Shown one piece after another: positions 48,787-57,660 of a stretch of DNA of 64,000 bases (position 1 is the first letter of the stretch; each line of letters begins with the position of its first letter). The stretch is from Neptuniibacter victor (lineage in GTDB: Bacteria > Pseudomonadota > Gammaproteobacteria > Pseudomonadales > Balneatricaceae). A program made the position numbers and the translations under genes. The DNA lies in contig AP025763.1 in the NCBI GenBank assembly GCA_027943745.1, positions 2,976,001 through 3,040,000 on the forward strand, in the 5' to 3' direction. The notes under the pieces are model-generated. The model ran no database searches. It worked only from the letters and a program-made list of their open reading frames with translations, and had not been told where the DNA came from.

Positions 48787-50241
48787 ATGGAATGGGAAGC
48801 GGTAATCGGGCTTGAAATTCACGCCCAGCTAGCGACAAAATCCAAAATATTTTCTGGTGCCAGCACAGCCTTTGGCGCAGAACCAAACACACAAGCTTGC
48901 GCAGTCGATCTTGCTCTTCCAGGCACACTACCGGTGTTTAATGAAGAAGCATTAAGAATGGCCGTAAAATTCGGTTTAGCCGTAGATGCAGAGATCGGTC
49001 GCAAATCAGTATTTGATCGTAAAAACTACTTTTACCCTGATCTACCTAAAGGTTATCAGACCAGCCAGCTGTTCCACCCGATCGTTGGCATTGGTCATAT
49101 TGATATCACACTGGAAGATGGCACCAATAAACGAATCGGTGTAACCCGAGCACATCTGGAAGAAGATGCCGGAAAGTCTCTACATGATGAATTTCCGGGC
49201 ATGACAGGCATCGACCTTAACCGGGCCGGTACACCTCTTTTAGAGATCGTTTCTGAGCCAGATATGCGCAGTGCTGAAGAAGCGGTAGCTTATGTACGCA
49301 AGATTCACTCTATTGTGACAAGCCTTGGCATCTGTGATGGCAATATGGCTGAAGGCTCTTTCCGCTGCGACTGCAACGTATCTATTCGTCCTAAAGGACA
49401 GGAAGAGTTCGGGCCTCGCACGGAAACGAAAAACATCAACTCTTTCCGCTTTATCGAAAAAGCAATCTTAGGCGAAATAGATCGTCAAATAGATCTAGTA
49501 GAAGATGGTGGCCAAGTTATACAAGCAACACGCTTATATGACGCAGATAAAAACGAAACCCGGTCAATGCGCTCCAAAGAGGAAGCAAATGACTATCGCT
49601 ACTTCCCTTGCCCAGATCTTTTGCCAATCGTTATTGACGAAGACTACATTGAGGCAGTACGAGCTACGCTACCAGAGCTACCTGATGCCCGCAAAGCCCG
49701 TTTTATAAATGAATATAAACTCAGCGAATATGACGCAATGGTTCTGTCTGGTGACCATCATACAGCTGATTATTTTGAAACCGTTGCCAACGCAGCTAGC
49801 GATGCAAAAATTGCAGCCAACTGGGTCATGGGCGAGCTATCTAAAATGCTCAATCAAAATGATACTCACATCAAGGATAGCCCTGTCACTGCAGAGCAGC
49901 TAGGCGGTCTTCTTGAACGCATTAAAGACGACACCATCTCTGGAAAAATTGCCAAGCAAGTATTCGAGGTAATGTGGTCGGATGGCGGTTCAGCGGACGA
50001 AATTATCGAAGCAAAAGGCCTCAAGCAAGTAACCGACAGCGGTGCGATTGAAAAAATAGTCGATGAAGTAATCGCAAACAATAGCGCCCAAGTTGACCAG
50101 TATATTAATGCAGAACCTGATAAACGCGGAAAAATGATTGGCTTCTTTATGGGACAAGTAATGAAAGCCTCACAAGGCAAAGCCAACCCAGGCCAGGTAC
50201 AAGGAATGCTCAAACAGAAGCTAGATGCATTAGTTAGCTAG
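48787..50241 (+). CDS. gatB: Amidotransferase subunit B (GatB)
   Basis: GatB, 484 residues, activates the mischarged aminoacyl-tRNA with ATP and amidates it using ammonia from GatA. Seen: the opening [26 protein letters not shown] (about 79-92), [11 protein letters not shown] and the [10 protein letters not shown] block, then helical and YqeY-type tail domains from about 300 on. It ends 20 bp before an intrinsic terminator. Confidence 0.98.
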   Translation: MEWEAVIGLEIHAQLATKSKIFSGASTAFGAEPNTQACAVDLALPGTLPVFNEEALRMAVKFGLAVDAEIGRKSVFDRKNYFYPDLPKGYQTSQLFHPIVGIGHIDITLEDGTNKRIGVTRAHLEEDAGKSLHDEFPGMTGIDLNRAGTPLLEIVSEPDMRSAEEAVAYVRKIHSIVTSLGICDGNMAEGSFRCDCNVSIRPKGQEEFGPRTETKNINSFRFIEKAILGEIDRQIDLVEDGGQVIQATRLYDADKNETRSMRSKEEANDYRYFPCPDLLPIVIDEDYIEAVRATLPELPDARKARFINEYKLSEYDAMVLSGDHHTADYFETVANAASDAKIAANWVMGELSKMLNQNDTHIKDSPVTAEQLGGLLERIKDDTISGKIAKQVFEVMWSDGGSADEIIEAKGLKQVTDSGAIEKIVDEVIANNSAQVDQYINAEPDKRGKMIGFFMGQVMKASQGKANPGQVQGMLKQKLDALVS

Positions 50242-50261
50242 CGCTTGCGCAGCAACAGAAT

Positions 50262-50287
50262 AGCCGCGTTCATCGCGGCTTTTTTTA
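50262..50287 (+). terminator. Rho-independent terminator of gatCAB
   Basis: AGCCGCG-TTCAT-CGCGGCTTTTTTT, 20 bp after gatB. Strong stem and T-run. Confidence 0.93.
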
Positions 50288-50311
50288 TCTAATCCAAAAA
50301 TCGCCAAGCAT

Positions 50312-50336
50312 AAAAAAAGCCCACATACGCGGGCTT
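50312..50336 (-). terminator. Rho-independent terminator of the TorF-like gene
   Basis: On the minus strand AAGCCCGC-GTATG-TGGGCTTTTTTTA, 33 bp after the end of the gene at 50370. Confidence 0.88.
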
Positions 50337-50369
50337 AATACTAGTAGCTATATCAACGAGGAGTAAAAA

Positions 50370-50999
50370 TTAGAAATCAAACGTTTTGCTAATGTAAAAA
50401 CTAATCGTTTCTTCACTTCCAATAGTATTATCAGGATCGATATAAGCTACACCAAGATCCAAGCCCTCGTATGTAGCCCCATAACCTACTTCCCAATAAT
50501 CGCCATCATAGTCATTCCCAAATGACCCGTAAGTTAAATAAGCACCTTCATACTCACCCGTTAACGCTGCAAACGTATAATCCTTCTCCGCTGCACCACC
50601 GGATGTATCTTCAGTACCCACCGTATATTCAAACGAAATAGGCCCATAGCCGAGATTAAAATTAATCTCATGGAAGTCAGTTGCACCGTCCTGTGTATAT
50701 AAATAGCCGGTGTAGCCTAAATAATAAGAAAAATCCTCTACCTCGCCCGAATAACCACCATAAACATCAACTTCTAGTTCGCCATTGTTCAGTGATGCGG
50801 CCCAAGTCCCAACCGACAAACCATTGTCTGCTTCATAATCCAAGCCACCCATCATACTTGCGCCATTAACGCCTTGATCAGTACCCCTAAAATAATAATC
50901 GCTCATAGCACCAATATTGGCAGACAAACCTGCTTCAGCCATGACAGAAGCAGACAATAGCCCCGCTGCGATCAGTGTTTTTGTGGTAGATTTCATCAT
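50370..50999 (-). CDS. TorF family putative outer-membrane porin
   Basis: Outer-membrane beta-barrel of the TorF family, 209 residues. I chose ATG 50999 because GGGGG lies 9 bases upstream and because a signal peptide then begins at once (MMKSTTKTLIAAG, cut near AEA/G); the longer ORF to 51071 adds 24 residues without sense. Typical SANIGAMSDYYFRGTDQ opens the mature part, and alternating Tyr/Gly-rich strands end in Phe (KTFDF). The substrate is unknown. It stands alone with its own terminator. Confidence 0.87.
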   Translation of the reverse strand: MMKSTTKTLIAAGLLSASVMAEAGLSANIGAMSDYYFRGTDQGVNGASMMGGLDYEADNGLSVGTWAASLNNGELEVDVYGGYSGEVEDFSYYLGYTGYLYTQDGATDFHEINFNLGYGPISFEYTVGTEDTSGGAAEKDYTFAALTGEYEGAYLTYGSFGNDYDGDYWEVGYGATYEGLDLGVAYIDPDNTIGSEETISFYISKTFDF

Positions 51000-51247
51000 T
51001 AGTAATTTCCCCCTAGGATAAAATGAAATACATTTATTACCACCAACACAGCACACTTTATGCCAAGACAAAAAAAAACAAAATAAAACAATATGTTACA
51101 TTTCATTTAAAGTAATATTACAAAAAGTATAAATATGACACGCACATTTTCGGAGCAGCACTAGCTGCCCATTGCACTGTATCTGGGCGAATAAACAGTA
51201 GAAATATCAGCTATGATAATTACAGCTAAATCATAAGGACCAACATC

Positions 51248-51718
51248 ATGAACATTGCTACATTTGCCGCAGGCTGCTTCTGGGGAATCGAGCTTAAATT
51301 TTCTAAAATGGAAGGCGTTACTAATACATCGGTTGGTTATATGGGAGGAGAGATAGAGCAACCTGATTACAAAACAGTATGCACAGGTCAAACCCAACAT
51401 GCCGAAGTAGTGCAAATTGAATTCAACCCAAACATCATTGACTACAGCGCTCTTTTAAACGCTTTTTGGGCAATGCACGACCCAACAACCCTCAACCGCC
51501 AAGGCCCTGATGTCGGCACCCAATACCGTTCTGCCATTTTCTACCACACCCCAGAACAGCAACACTTAGCAGAGCAAAGCAAAAAAAAATTGGAGCAAAG
51601 CGACCTTTTAAAAAAACCCGTTGTAACAGAAATATCACCTGCTAAAACGTATTGGCCCGCTGAAGAGTACCATCAACAATATTTGATAAAACGAGGCATG
51701 GGAAGTTGCGGGATCTAA
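51248..51718 (+). CDS. msrA: Peptide methionine (S)-S-oxide reductase
   Basis: MsrA, 156 residues, repairs oxidised methionine (S-epimer) in proteins with thioredoxin. The catalytic Cys10 is in AAGCFWG, and the resolving Cys near 154 is in the tail GSCGI. GTQYRSAIFYH and the EEYHQQYL segment are also typical. AAGGA precedes the ATG. There is no signal peptide. A GNAT gene overlaps the end by 13 bases. Confidence 0.96.
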   Translation: MNIATFAAGCFWGIELKFSKMEGVTNTSVGYMGGEIEQPDYKTVCTGQTQHAEVVQIEFNPNIIDYSALLNAFWAMHDPTTLNRQGPDVGTQYRSAIFYHTPEQQHLAEQSKKKLEQSDLLKKPVVTEISPAKTYWPAEEYHQQYLIKRGMGSCGI

Positions 51719-52173
51719 CAGCTAATCTGCACTACTTCTTTTTACGGGGAGAGAAGATACAAACACTCAATTTAGGGCGGTTTTACAAGCGCAATGGCTA
51801 TAAAGGAAAGATACAAGGAGACGATTTATGCGCTTGGATTGAAATTAACGAGGAAATTACTGCAGCAGCCCGCATAAGCCCACTCAATGACGAAACAACC
51901 ACCCGACAGTTACGTGGTCTCTGGGTGCACAAAGCGCATAGAAGGCAGGCACTAGGTACTCTTTTATTACGCAGTATTAATCAACATGCTACGGACAACA
52001 AATACGACCTCTATCTTCTTGCTTATCCCCACTTGGGATTATTCTACCGCATGAATAATTATCAACCATTAAGCCAACAGGAAACACCAGATAGCTTACT
52101 CACTAAGCAACAGCACTATGAAGCAAAGGGCACTCCAACTATCGCCATGAGATTAATCATGGAGGGGCGCTAG
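51706..52173 (+). CDS. GNAT family acetyltransferase
   Basis: Acetyltransferase-like protein of about 155 residues. The acetyl-CoA pocket is read as LRGLWVHKAHRRQALGTLLL (motif A with the R-x-x-A-x-G pattern, about 69-88), and LGLFYRMNNYQPLS fits motif B. The start is uncertain: TTG 51706 lies within msrA and GGAAG touches it directly; no better in-frame start is apparent. The overlap with msrA suggests coupling. The substrate cannot be told. Confidence 0.78.
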   Translation: MRDLTANLHYFFLRGEKIQTLNLGRFYKRNGYKGKIQGDDLCAWIEINEEITAAARISPLNDETTTRQLRGLWVHKAHRRQALGTLLLRSINQHATDNKYDLYLLAYPHLGLFYRMNNYQPLSQQETPDSLLTKQQHYEAKGTPTIAMRLIMEGR

Positions 52174-52193
52174 AAACGCAACAAATATAATCA

Positions 52194-52697
52194 TCAACTG
52201 CCAGGCCCCGCAAGTTCGCACTCCACATATACCCCTTGAGCCAACCACTGCTCTAGCTCTAGCTCGCCTGAATGCATAAACATTTCAATATCCTCTTTAG
52301 CAGAAGCGGGCAAAATCATAGGAAAAAGTAGCGGACGATCATTTTCGGTAGCAACCACGGTCATATGCGGCAGCCTGCTCGAATAATCCAACATGCTTTC
52401 TACTTGTTCACGCGTTCGTGGCTTAGCATCCAGCACCAATAACAAACCCGATTCCTGCGCCTGTAGTGCTATAAGCAGTGATGCTAACACCCCCTTTTCA
52501 GATGCATATAAAACGGGTAGCTCGGTCTCCAATGCATTATATTCTGAAGGAATCATTACAGAAACATGACCAATTTCGTCAGGTAAAATATCAATCACCG
52601 CCCTCACGTCATCTTCAAACTCACTTGAATCCCCTAGCAGTAATTCATCACCACTATCTGAAAAACTCGGCAGCACTATCAATGCACTCACATCCAT
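52194..52697 (-). CDS. Hypothetical protein, MobA-like fold possible
   Basis: Unrecognised acidic protein of 167 residues without signal or membrane segment. The order of pieces recalls MobA-type nucleotidyltransferases: an opening hydrophobic strand, a GVLASLLIALQ helix, the strand GLLLVLDAKP where MobA has its metal-binding Asp-x-Pro, then RPLLFPMIL and a final LEQWL helix. The glycine-rich nucleotide loop of MobA is missing, so a catalytic role is doubtful. It lies 22 bp after the methyltransferase-like gene on the same strand and is probably co-transcribed. Confidence 0.7.
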   Translation of the reverse strand: MDVSALIVLPSFSDSGDELLLGDSSEFEDDVRAVIDILPDEIGHVSVMIPSEYNALETELPVLYASEKGVLASLLIALQAQESGLLLVLDAKPRTREQVESMLDYSSRLPHMTVVATENDRPLLFPMILPASAKEDIEMFMHSGELELEQWLAQGVYVECELAGPGS

Positions 52698-52719
52698 TTC
52701 GATCCACCTTTAATCATAA

Positions 52720-53187
52720 CTATAACCAACAGCGAACTTTGTTTTTATAGAGAAGATAACGCTCTCCAAATTTTTGCTCTAAATAACGTTCCTCTTTTTT
52801 GATAACCCAATGATAAAGACAAAACGTTGATGGAATAACACTAAACAAAACCCATAAGCTACCAAGAAGAGTTCCGCATCCAAGAGTCACAATAATAAAT
52901 ACTACATAAATCGGATTACGAGAGTATGAGAAGATACCACTGGTGATCAAATATGAAGCTGGCTGCCAAGGCTCGATGTGAGTTTTAGCACGCCAAAAGT
53001 GAAAGACAGCTACCGCGGCTATAGCACCACCCACCACAAACAACGAATAAGCCAGCACCTTATTCAAGCCATATAAACTAAACCCTAGGGGTACAATCAT
53101 ACTAACAACATACCCAAGCCCCATAAAAGACAGATAGATCAAAGGAGGTGGCACCTTAACGCCTGGCCCCCTATCTTTTGCACTCAT
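52720..53187 (-). CDS. Isoprenylcysteine methyltransferase-like membrane protein
   Basis: Membrane protein of 155 residues in the ICMT/PEMT-like methyltransferase group. Four hydrophobic segments (about 14-36, 42-62, 84-104, 107-127) are seen. The SAM-binding C-terminal half has the GIFSYSRNPIYV motif and the closing EERYLEQKFGERYLLYKNKV. Such bacterial proteins may methylate lipid or isoprenoid substrates; the real one is unknown. It lies downstream of the tRNA and its repeats and heads a short pair with the MobA-like gene. Confidence 0.85.
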   Translation of the reverse strand: MSAKDRGPGVKVPPPLIYLSFMGLGYVVSMIVPLGFSLYGLNKVLAYSLFVVGGAIAAVAVFHFWRAKTHIEPWQPASYLITSGIFSYSRNPIYVVFIIVTLGCGTLLGSLWVLFSVIPSTFCLYHWVIKKEERYLEQKFGERYLLYKNKVRCWL

Positions 53188-53285
53188 ACTTCATCCCTTA
53201 AAATCTGTAACTAAACCATAGCGGCTAAAAGCTACTATTAGCAAATAAAGGTTTGCTTATTAGCCAGCAGCTTGAAGAGCAAACA

Positions 53286-53910
53286 CTAATCCCCTACTCC
53301 TCAGCAAACACCAGATACAAAACAGCCGACTTAGAATGAACTAAATCGGCTTTCTCTATATTTGCTCTCTCGCAGGGCATGCGGCTGGATTTGTTACCTA
53401 CACCTGCGCGCAGAAAACAGCGGACGAACTAATCACCTGCACAAACGCCAGATACGAAAAAGCCGACTTAGAATTAACTAAATCGGCTTTCTCTATGTTT
53501 GGTCTCTCGCAGGGCATGCGGCTGGATTTGTTACCTACACCTGCGCGCAGAAAACAGCGGACGAACTAATTACCTGCACAAACGCCAGATACGAAAAAGC
53601 CGACTTAGAATTAACTAAATCAGCTTTCTCTATGCTTGGTCTCTCGCAGGGCATGCGGCTGGATTTGTTACCTACACCTGCGCGCAGAAAACAGCGGACG
53701 AACTAATCACCTGCACAAACGCCAGATACGAAAAAGCCGACTTAGAATTAACTAAATCGGCTTTCTCTATGTTTGGTCTCTCGCGGGGCATGCGGCTGGA
53801 TTTGTTACCTACACCTGCGCGCAGAAAACAGCGGACGAACTAATCACCTGCACAAACGCCAGATACGAAAAAGCCGACTTAGAATTAACTAAATCGGCTT
53901 TCTCTGTGTT
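53286..53910 (-). repeat. Tandem 137-bp repeats downstream of tRNA-fMet
   Basis: About 4.6 direct copies of a 137-bp unit fill the space between the initiator tRNA and the methyltransferase-like gene. The period is exact: the AGCCGA of the unit hairpin begins at 53324, 53461, 53598, 53735 and 53872. Units 2 to 5 are nearly identical; the leftmost is degenerate. Read on the minus strand, each unit has CAAATCCAGCC, identical to the T-arm of the tRNA, then ACCA, then a terminator-like hairpin. As 137 is not a multiple of 3, the repeat does not code for a repeated peptide. The layout is like the rtT repeats behind E. coli tyrT. Confidence 0.9.
53868..53899 (-). terminator. Terminator behind tRNA-fMet (first of five)
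   Basis: Minus strand: AGCCGA and TCGGCT pair, the flanking TTAG/CTAA extends the stem, the loop is AT-rich, and TTTTT follows. It begins 12 bp after the tRNA CCA end. The same structure recurs at 53735-53762, 53598-53625 (one mismatch), 53461-53488 and 53324-53351, giving five possible stop points. Confidence 0.75.
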
Positions 53911-53987
<77 letters not shown>

Positions 53988-54068
53988 TCAATGTGGTGCG
54001 AATAGTACAGATGAGTTTACAAAACCACAAGGCTTTTTTTCATTATTTCCAATTGGATAGAAAACGAT

Positions 54069-54452
54069 CTATGCACCATCTTCTAAAAATCGGTTTTCGT
54101 TTGCTTGCCTAATACGCGCCTTCTGAATATCAACAATTAACTCGGACAAAGCCAAGTGAGCACGATGCGATAAACCAACAAACTCAGCACCGCATCGACC
54201 TGAAGCACAAAAAGAAACTTTCAACTTTGGTTTTAAGCGATAACTTTTTCGTAACGTAAAAAAGATCAAAGCATTTTCAATCATTCCTGACATAGCCTTG
54301 CTTGTTTCAAAGGCAACTCCTGTTTCAGAAATATCAAGCAAAGTGACCCTATTACCGTCAATTTCCATTTTCACCTTTTCATCAACGGGGGTTCTATACG
54401 CTTGACGACGATTCTCATGCTCTGATAATTCTAATTCAACAGGAATCTTCAT
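54069..54452 (-). CDS. PilZ domain protein
   Basis: Cytoplasmic single PilZ domain protein of 127 residues. Both c-di-GMP-binding parts are present: RRQAYR at 15-20 (RxxxR) and DISETG at 40-45 (DxSxxG). So it should bind the messenger. Its start overlaps the end of the stator B gene by 4 bases (ATGA), indicating coupling in one operon. A role as a c-di-GMP-dependent brake or regulator of the stator is inferred from this position. It lacks the YcgR N-terminal domain. Confidence 0.9.
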   Translation of the reverse strand: MKIPVELELSEHENRRQAYRTPVDEKVKMEIDGNRVTLLDISETGVAFETSKAMSGMIENALIFFTLRKSYRLKPKLKVSFCASGRCGAEFVGLSHRAHLALSELIVDIQKARIRQANENRFLEDGA

Positions 54453-55246
54453 TGTTCGGGAATCCTCTCTAACACGAACTCTAAACGCCTATTTTTTTCT
54501 CTATTTTCTAAACTATCGTTCAACACTAAAGGTTTAGATTCACCATAACCCGTTGCAGATACCCGCTCAATACCTAAGCCACCACGCACCATATAGCGCA
54601 ATACATTGGTTGCTCTAATGGCAGATAGATCCCAATTAGAGGGAAAGCGTGCTGTTTCAATTGGAATATTATCGGTATGCCCTTCAATACGGAGTTTCAT
54701 ATCGGGATTTTTCTGTAAGGTTAATACCATAGAATCAAGTACCGACATCATTTCAGGATTAAACTCTGCTGAACCTGACGGAAACAACAGATCACCACTG
54801 ACCTTAATTACCACCTTGCCATCTTTTGGAGCACTAACTTCAACAGCATCCTCTCCCACCGATAATTGTAACTGTTGAAGAACCTCATCTGTTAAGCGAC
54901 GCCACTCGGCCTCAATCGCTATACTTTGATCTTCAGCTTCATTCTCATTGGGCTTGTCTGCTTGTGTATCTGCAATATCCTGTGCGGGCAACGATTCCTC
55001 AATATCCACAGGCACTTCCGTTTTAATCGGAGCTTCATGCGGTAACTCTATAATACTATTCGCACCCGATTCTCCCTGAAAAGCTTCGTTTAACGAGCGC
55101 ATTGCCATTTCGAAACGCTCTGCCTCAACACTTGATAGAGAAAACAGCAGCACAAAGAAAACAAGCAATAGCGTCATCAGATCGGCAAATGTGTATAACC
55201 AACCCGCGCTTTCATCCTCTTCAACCAATGTCTTTTTAGAATTCAT
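54449..55246 (-). CDS. Flagellar stator protein B, PomB/MotB-like
   Basis: MotB/PomB-type protein of 265 residues: one membrane helix (about 14-38) with the ion-carrying Asp22 in YTFADLMTLLLVFF, an acidic Pro/Glu-rich linker (about 65-110) and an OmpA-like peptidoglycan-binding domain (about 145-262) with RIEGHTDNIPI and SNWDLSAIRATNVLRYM. The helix is closer to Na+-driven PomB than to MotB (inference). It lies 12 bp after the A subunit and overlaps the PilZ gene. Confidence 0.9.
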   Translation of the reverse strand: MNSKKTLVEEDESAGWLYTFADLMTLLLVFFVLLFSLSSVEAERFEMAMRSLNEAFQGESGANSIIELPHEAPIKTEVPVDIEESLPAQDIADTQADKPNENEAEDQSIAIEAEWRRLTDEVLQQLQLSVGEDAVEVSAPKDGKVVIKVSGDLLFPSGSAEFNPEMMSVLDSMVLTLQKNPDMKLRIEGHTDNIPIETARFPSNWDLSAIRATNVLRYMVRGGLGIERVSATGYGESKPLVLNDSLENREKNRRLEFVLERIPEQ

Positions 55247-55258
55247 TAGTTTATCCGT

Positions 55259-56026
55259 CTACTTTTTGCCGACCTTAATTTTTTTGCGTTTTGCAGCGGG
55301 TATGTATGAAGAAAGCTGTTCATATACATGCATATAGTGATCGTTCGTCAGAATACTGATACAACCCTCACGAATAATTTCCAGATTGGTTACTTCTAAT
55401 AAAGTACGAGACTTTAATTTACCGGCTATTGGTAAGAAGACCATGGTAGCCAGTAACGATCCATAAAAAGTGGTCAGCAGAGCGACAGCCATAGCAGGGC
55501 CAATCGTATCAGGGTTATCTAGCTCGCTTAGCATCTGAATAAGACCAATAAGAGTACCCAACATCCCAAACGCTGGCGCATATGCCGCCATTTTTTTGAA
55601 CACATCTTGAGTAGAATGATGCCTTGCAACCAATGAATCGATTTCATTTTGAATTGTATTACGGATAACTTGTTCTGATGCTGCTTCCGCCAGCAACATA
55701 CAAGCCCTCTTTAATACGGGCGATGAACTCTCTACATCTCCCACCTTCAACAATCCATGCCGATGGCTAATACGACTAAGCTCTAGCATCGTATCAATCA
55801 TCTCTTGCTGGTTTGTCTTATCCTGAGTGAAAACGATAAATGCCCCTTTAAAAGCATTTATCACATCTTTAAATTGCACGGTCAGTAAGGTCGCTGCAAT
55901 CGTACCGCCAGCAACGATCATCATACCCGGCACATTAACAAAAACGTCTGCACTTCCGCCCATAATAATGGCCGAAATTATCAAAGCTAAACCTGAGATA
56001 ATCCCCAGTAAGGATGCAAAATCCAT
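55259..56026 (-). CDS. Flagellar stator protein A, PomA/MotA-like
   Basis: MotA/PomA-type channel protein of 255 residues with four membrane helices, two near the start, two near 150-205, and a cytoplasmic loop between. Length and the opening MDFASLLGIISGLALI fit Vibrio PomA, so Na+ as coupling ion is likely, not proved. AYAPAFGMLGTLIGLIQML holds the Pro that couples ion flow to torque. I chose ATG 56026 for the GAGAGAG 5 bases upstream; the TTG at 56047 lacks such a site. First gene of the operon. Confidence 0.92.
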   Translation of the reverse strand: MDFASLLGIISGLALIISAIIMGGSADVFVNVPGMMIVAGGTIAATLLTVQFKDVINAFKGAFIVFTQDKTNQQEMIDTMLELSRISHRHGLLKVGDVESSSPVLKRACMLLAEAASEQVIRNTIQNEIDSLVARHHSTQDVFKKMAAYAPAFGMLGTLIGLIQMLSELDNPDTIGPAMAVALLTTFYGSLLATMVFLPIAGKLKSRTLLEVTNLEIIREGCISILTNDHYMHVYEQLSSYIPAAKRKKIKVGKK

Positions 56027-56117
56027 GTACACTCTCTCATAAAACAAAGTAATAATTAGGACTAAAGGCTACAATCTACACGCAAATTCACTAAAGTACA
56101 TTAACTAGTTAATTCAT

Positions 56118-56993
56118 ATGCCATTGCTTAATCCCACTCAACCATCATGCTATATAGGGCTAACTCAATGGCAGCACTCCGCGTGGCAAGAAACCGTGCT
56201 TGCTCGGAGGCGCCACCAACATATCCTTAACGCATACTCTCGCCATTTTAGTAGTGTAGAAGGGAACAGCACTTTCTATGGTTTGCCCAAAGTGGGCACG
56301 GTAAAACAGTGGAAAAAAGAGGCTGCAGATAACTTCCATTTTTGCTTTAAATTTCCTCAACTAATCACACATGATCGACAACTACAGCACAGCCCAAAAG
56401 AGACAACTGAGTTCCTTAACAGAATATCCATTCTGGAAAGCAAGCTGGGACTCTTATGTATTCAATTACCTGAAAGCTTTAATTATCAAAATCTAGGTTC
56501 ACTATCTAACTTTCTTGACACACTTCCTCACTCTTTTGAATATGCGGTAGAAGTAAGAAATTTATGTTTTTTTAACAAGGGAAAAGAGGAAAAAGAGCTC
56601 AATCAGATTTTATCCAAGCATGCAGTTAACCGGATCAGCTTTGACACACGTCCTCTCTTCGCTAATACCGCCAATGATATAGCTAGCCTCAAAGCCCAAA
56701 AACATAAACCTAAAGTACCCGTTCACGCATTAACAACCGGAAACTCTCCCATGGTTCGTTTCATTTCTGCACAAGACTGGCAAAGCAGTATCGCCTACCT
56801 TGAACCTTGGATTAACAAAGCAGTAAGCTGGATATCGGAGGGTAAGACCCCTTACTTCTTCTTCCATACACCAGATAACGCCGAAGCCCCTGAACTTGCC
56901 CGCTTCTTTGTTCAATTATTAGAACAGAAAATCCCAGGGTGTTGCATTTTCAAGCCTTGGATAGACTCTGAAAAGCAAAGCGCTCTATTCTGA
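56118..56993 (+). CDS. DUF72 family protein (YecE-like)
   Basis: DUF72/YecE-type protein of 291 residues with a predicted TIM-barrel-like fold; no biochemical role is established. Typical parts: YIGLTQWQHSAW at 12-23, NAYSRHFSSVEGNSTFYGLP (about 40-59), FHFCFKFPQLITHDR and YAVEVRN. It has no signal peptide. It is divergent from the stator operon and convergent with the DUF924 gene, with only 10 bp between their stops and no hairpin. Confidence 0.88.
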   Translation: MPLLNPTQPSCYIGLTQWQHSAWQETVLARRRHQHILNAYSRHFSSVEGNSTFYGLPKVGTVKQWKKEAADNFHFCFKFPQLITHDRQLQHSPKETTEFLNRISILESKLGLLCIQLPESFNYQNLGSLSNFLDTLPHSFEYAVEVRNLCFFNKGKEEKELNQILSKHAVNRISFDTRPLFANTANDIASLKAQKHKPKVPVHALTTGNSPMVRFISAQDWQSSIAYLEPWINKAVSWISEGKTPYFFFHTPDNAEAPELARFFVQLLEQKIPGCCIFKPWIDSEKQSALF

Positions 56994-57003
56994 TTAATAC
57001 TGA

Positions 57004-57609
57004 CTACTGCCCCCAGCGATTCTTAGTTTGCAATAAAAACGCAAGCTCCTCCGGTGTTGAGCTACGCCCTAAAACTTCATTACGGTGCGGAAAACGACCA
57101 AAACGTTTAATTTGATCATAATGCTGATGAGCGAAATCCAACCAATTTTCAACCTGTATTTTATGAACACCCGCAACTTCAAGAAGCATCTGTTCAAAAC
57201 AATCCACAGAAACCTCTTGTATATCTAGCTGTTCCGAATGCTCTAACGGCATGTAAAAAAAGGTTCTTTCTACAAACTCTAATGCTTGATCATGACCTGC
57301 TGCCATACCCTCTCGACATAAAGATAATGCAAGATTATCCCCCGAAAAGGCATCTTCAGAGCCTCTAAAAATTGTTCGCGTAAACTGATCTAACAAAACA
57401 ATAAGGGCAAGACGCCCACGTGGTGTCTCGGCCCATAGATCAAGCTCTCCGCGCAAAGCCTGATGAACGCGATGACCAAACAGCTCAGTAATTAAACGAT
57501 CATTTTCCGTCTTGCCTAACCACCACAATCCGCTTCTATCACTAGTGGTAAATCCATCATCAATAGGTCCAAACCAAAAATTTAAAACTTCTTCAATACT
57601 CTCAGTCAT
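57004..57609 (-). CDS. DUF924 family protein
   Basis: DUF924 protein of 201 residues, all-helical TPR-like fold; function not established. Family signs: VLNFWFGPID at 8-17, WWLGKTENDRLI, RGRLALIVLLDQFTRTIFRGS (about 64-84) and FYMPLEHSEQLDIQE, ending with RFPHRNEVLGRSSTPEE. It lies between the DUF72 gene (convergent) and the EAL gene, on the strand of the latter, 51 bp downstream of its stop. Confidence 0.9.
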   Translation of the reverse strand: MTESIEEVLNFWFGPIDDGFTTSDRSGLWWLGKTENDRLITELFGHRVHQALRGELDLWAETPRGRLALIVLLDQFTRTIFRGSEDAFSGDNLALSLCREGMAAGHDQALEFVERTFFYMPLEHSEQLDIQEVSVDCFEQMLLEVAGVHKIQVENWLDFAHQHYDQIKRFGRFPHRNEVLGRSSTPEELAFLLQTKNRWGQ

Positions 57610-57660
57610 ATCAGATCAACACACTAGTGAATTGTTAATGAAAACTTAATTAGCAAACTC

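Noticed and set aside
53286-53910. CRISPR array
   Set aside because: The 137-bp units are repeated throughout, with no short repeat and variable spacer pattern, and no cas genes are near.
53286-53910. Repeat-coded protein as in the small basic Tpr of E. coli tyrT
   Set aside because: The period is not a multiple of three and no long open frame crosses the units.
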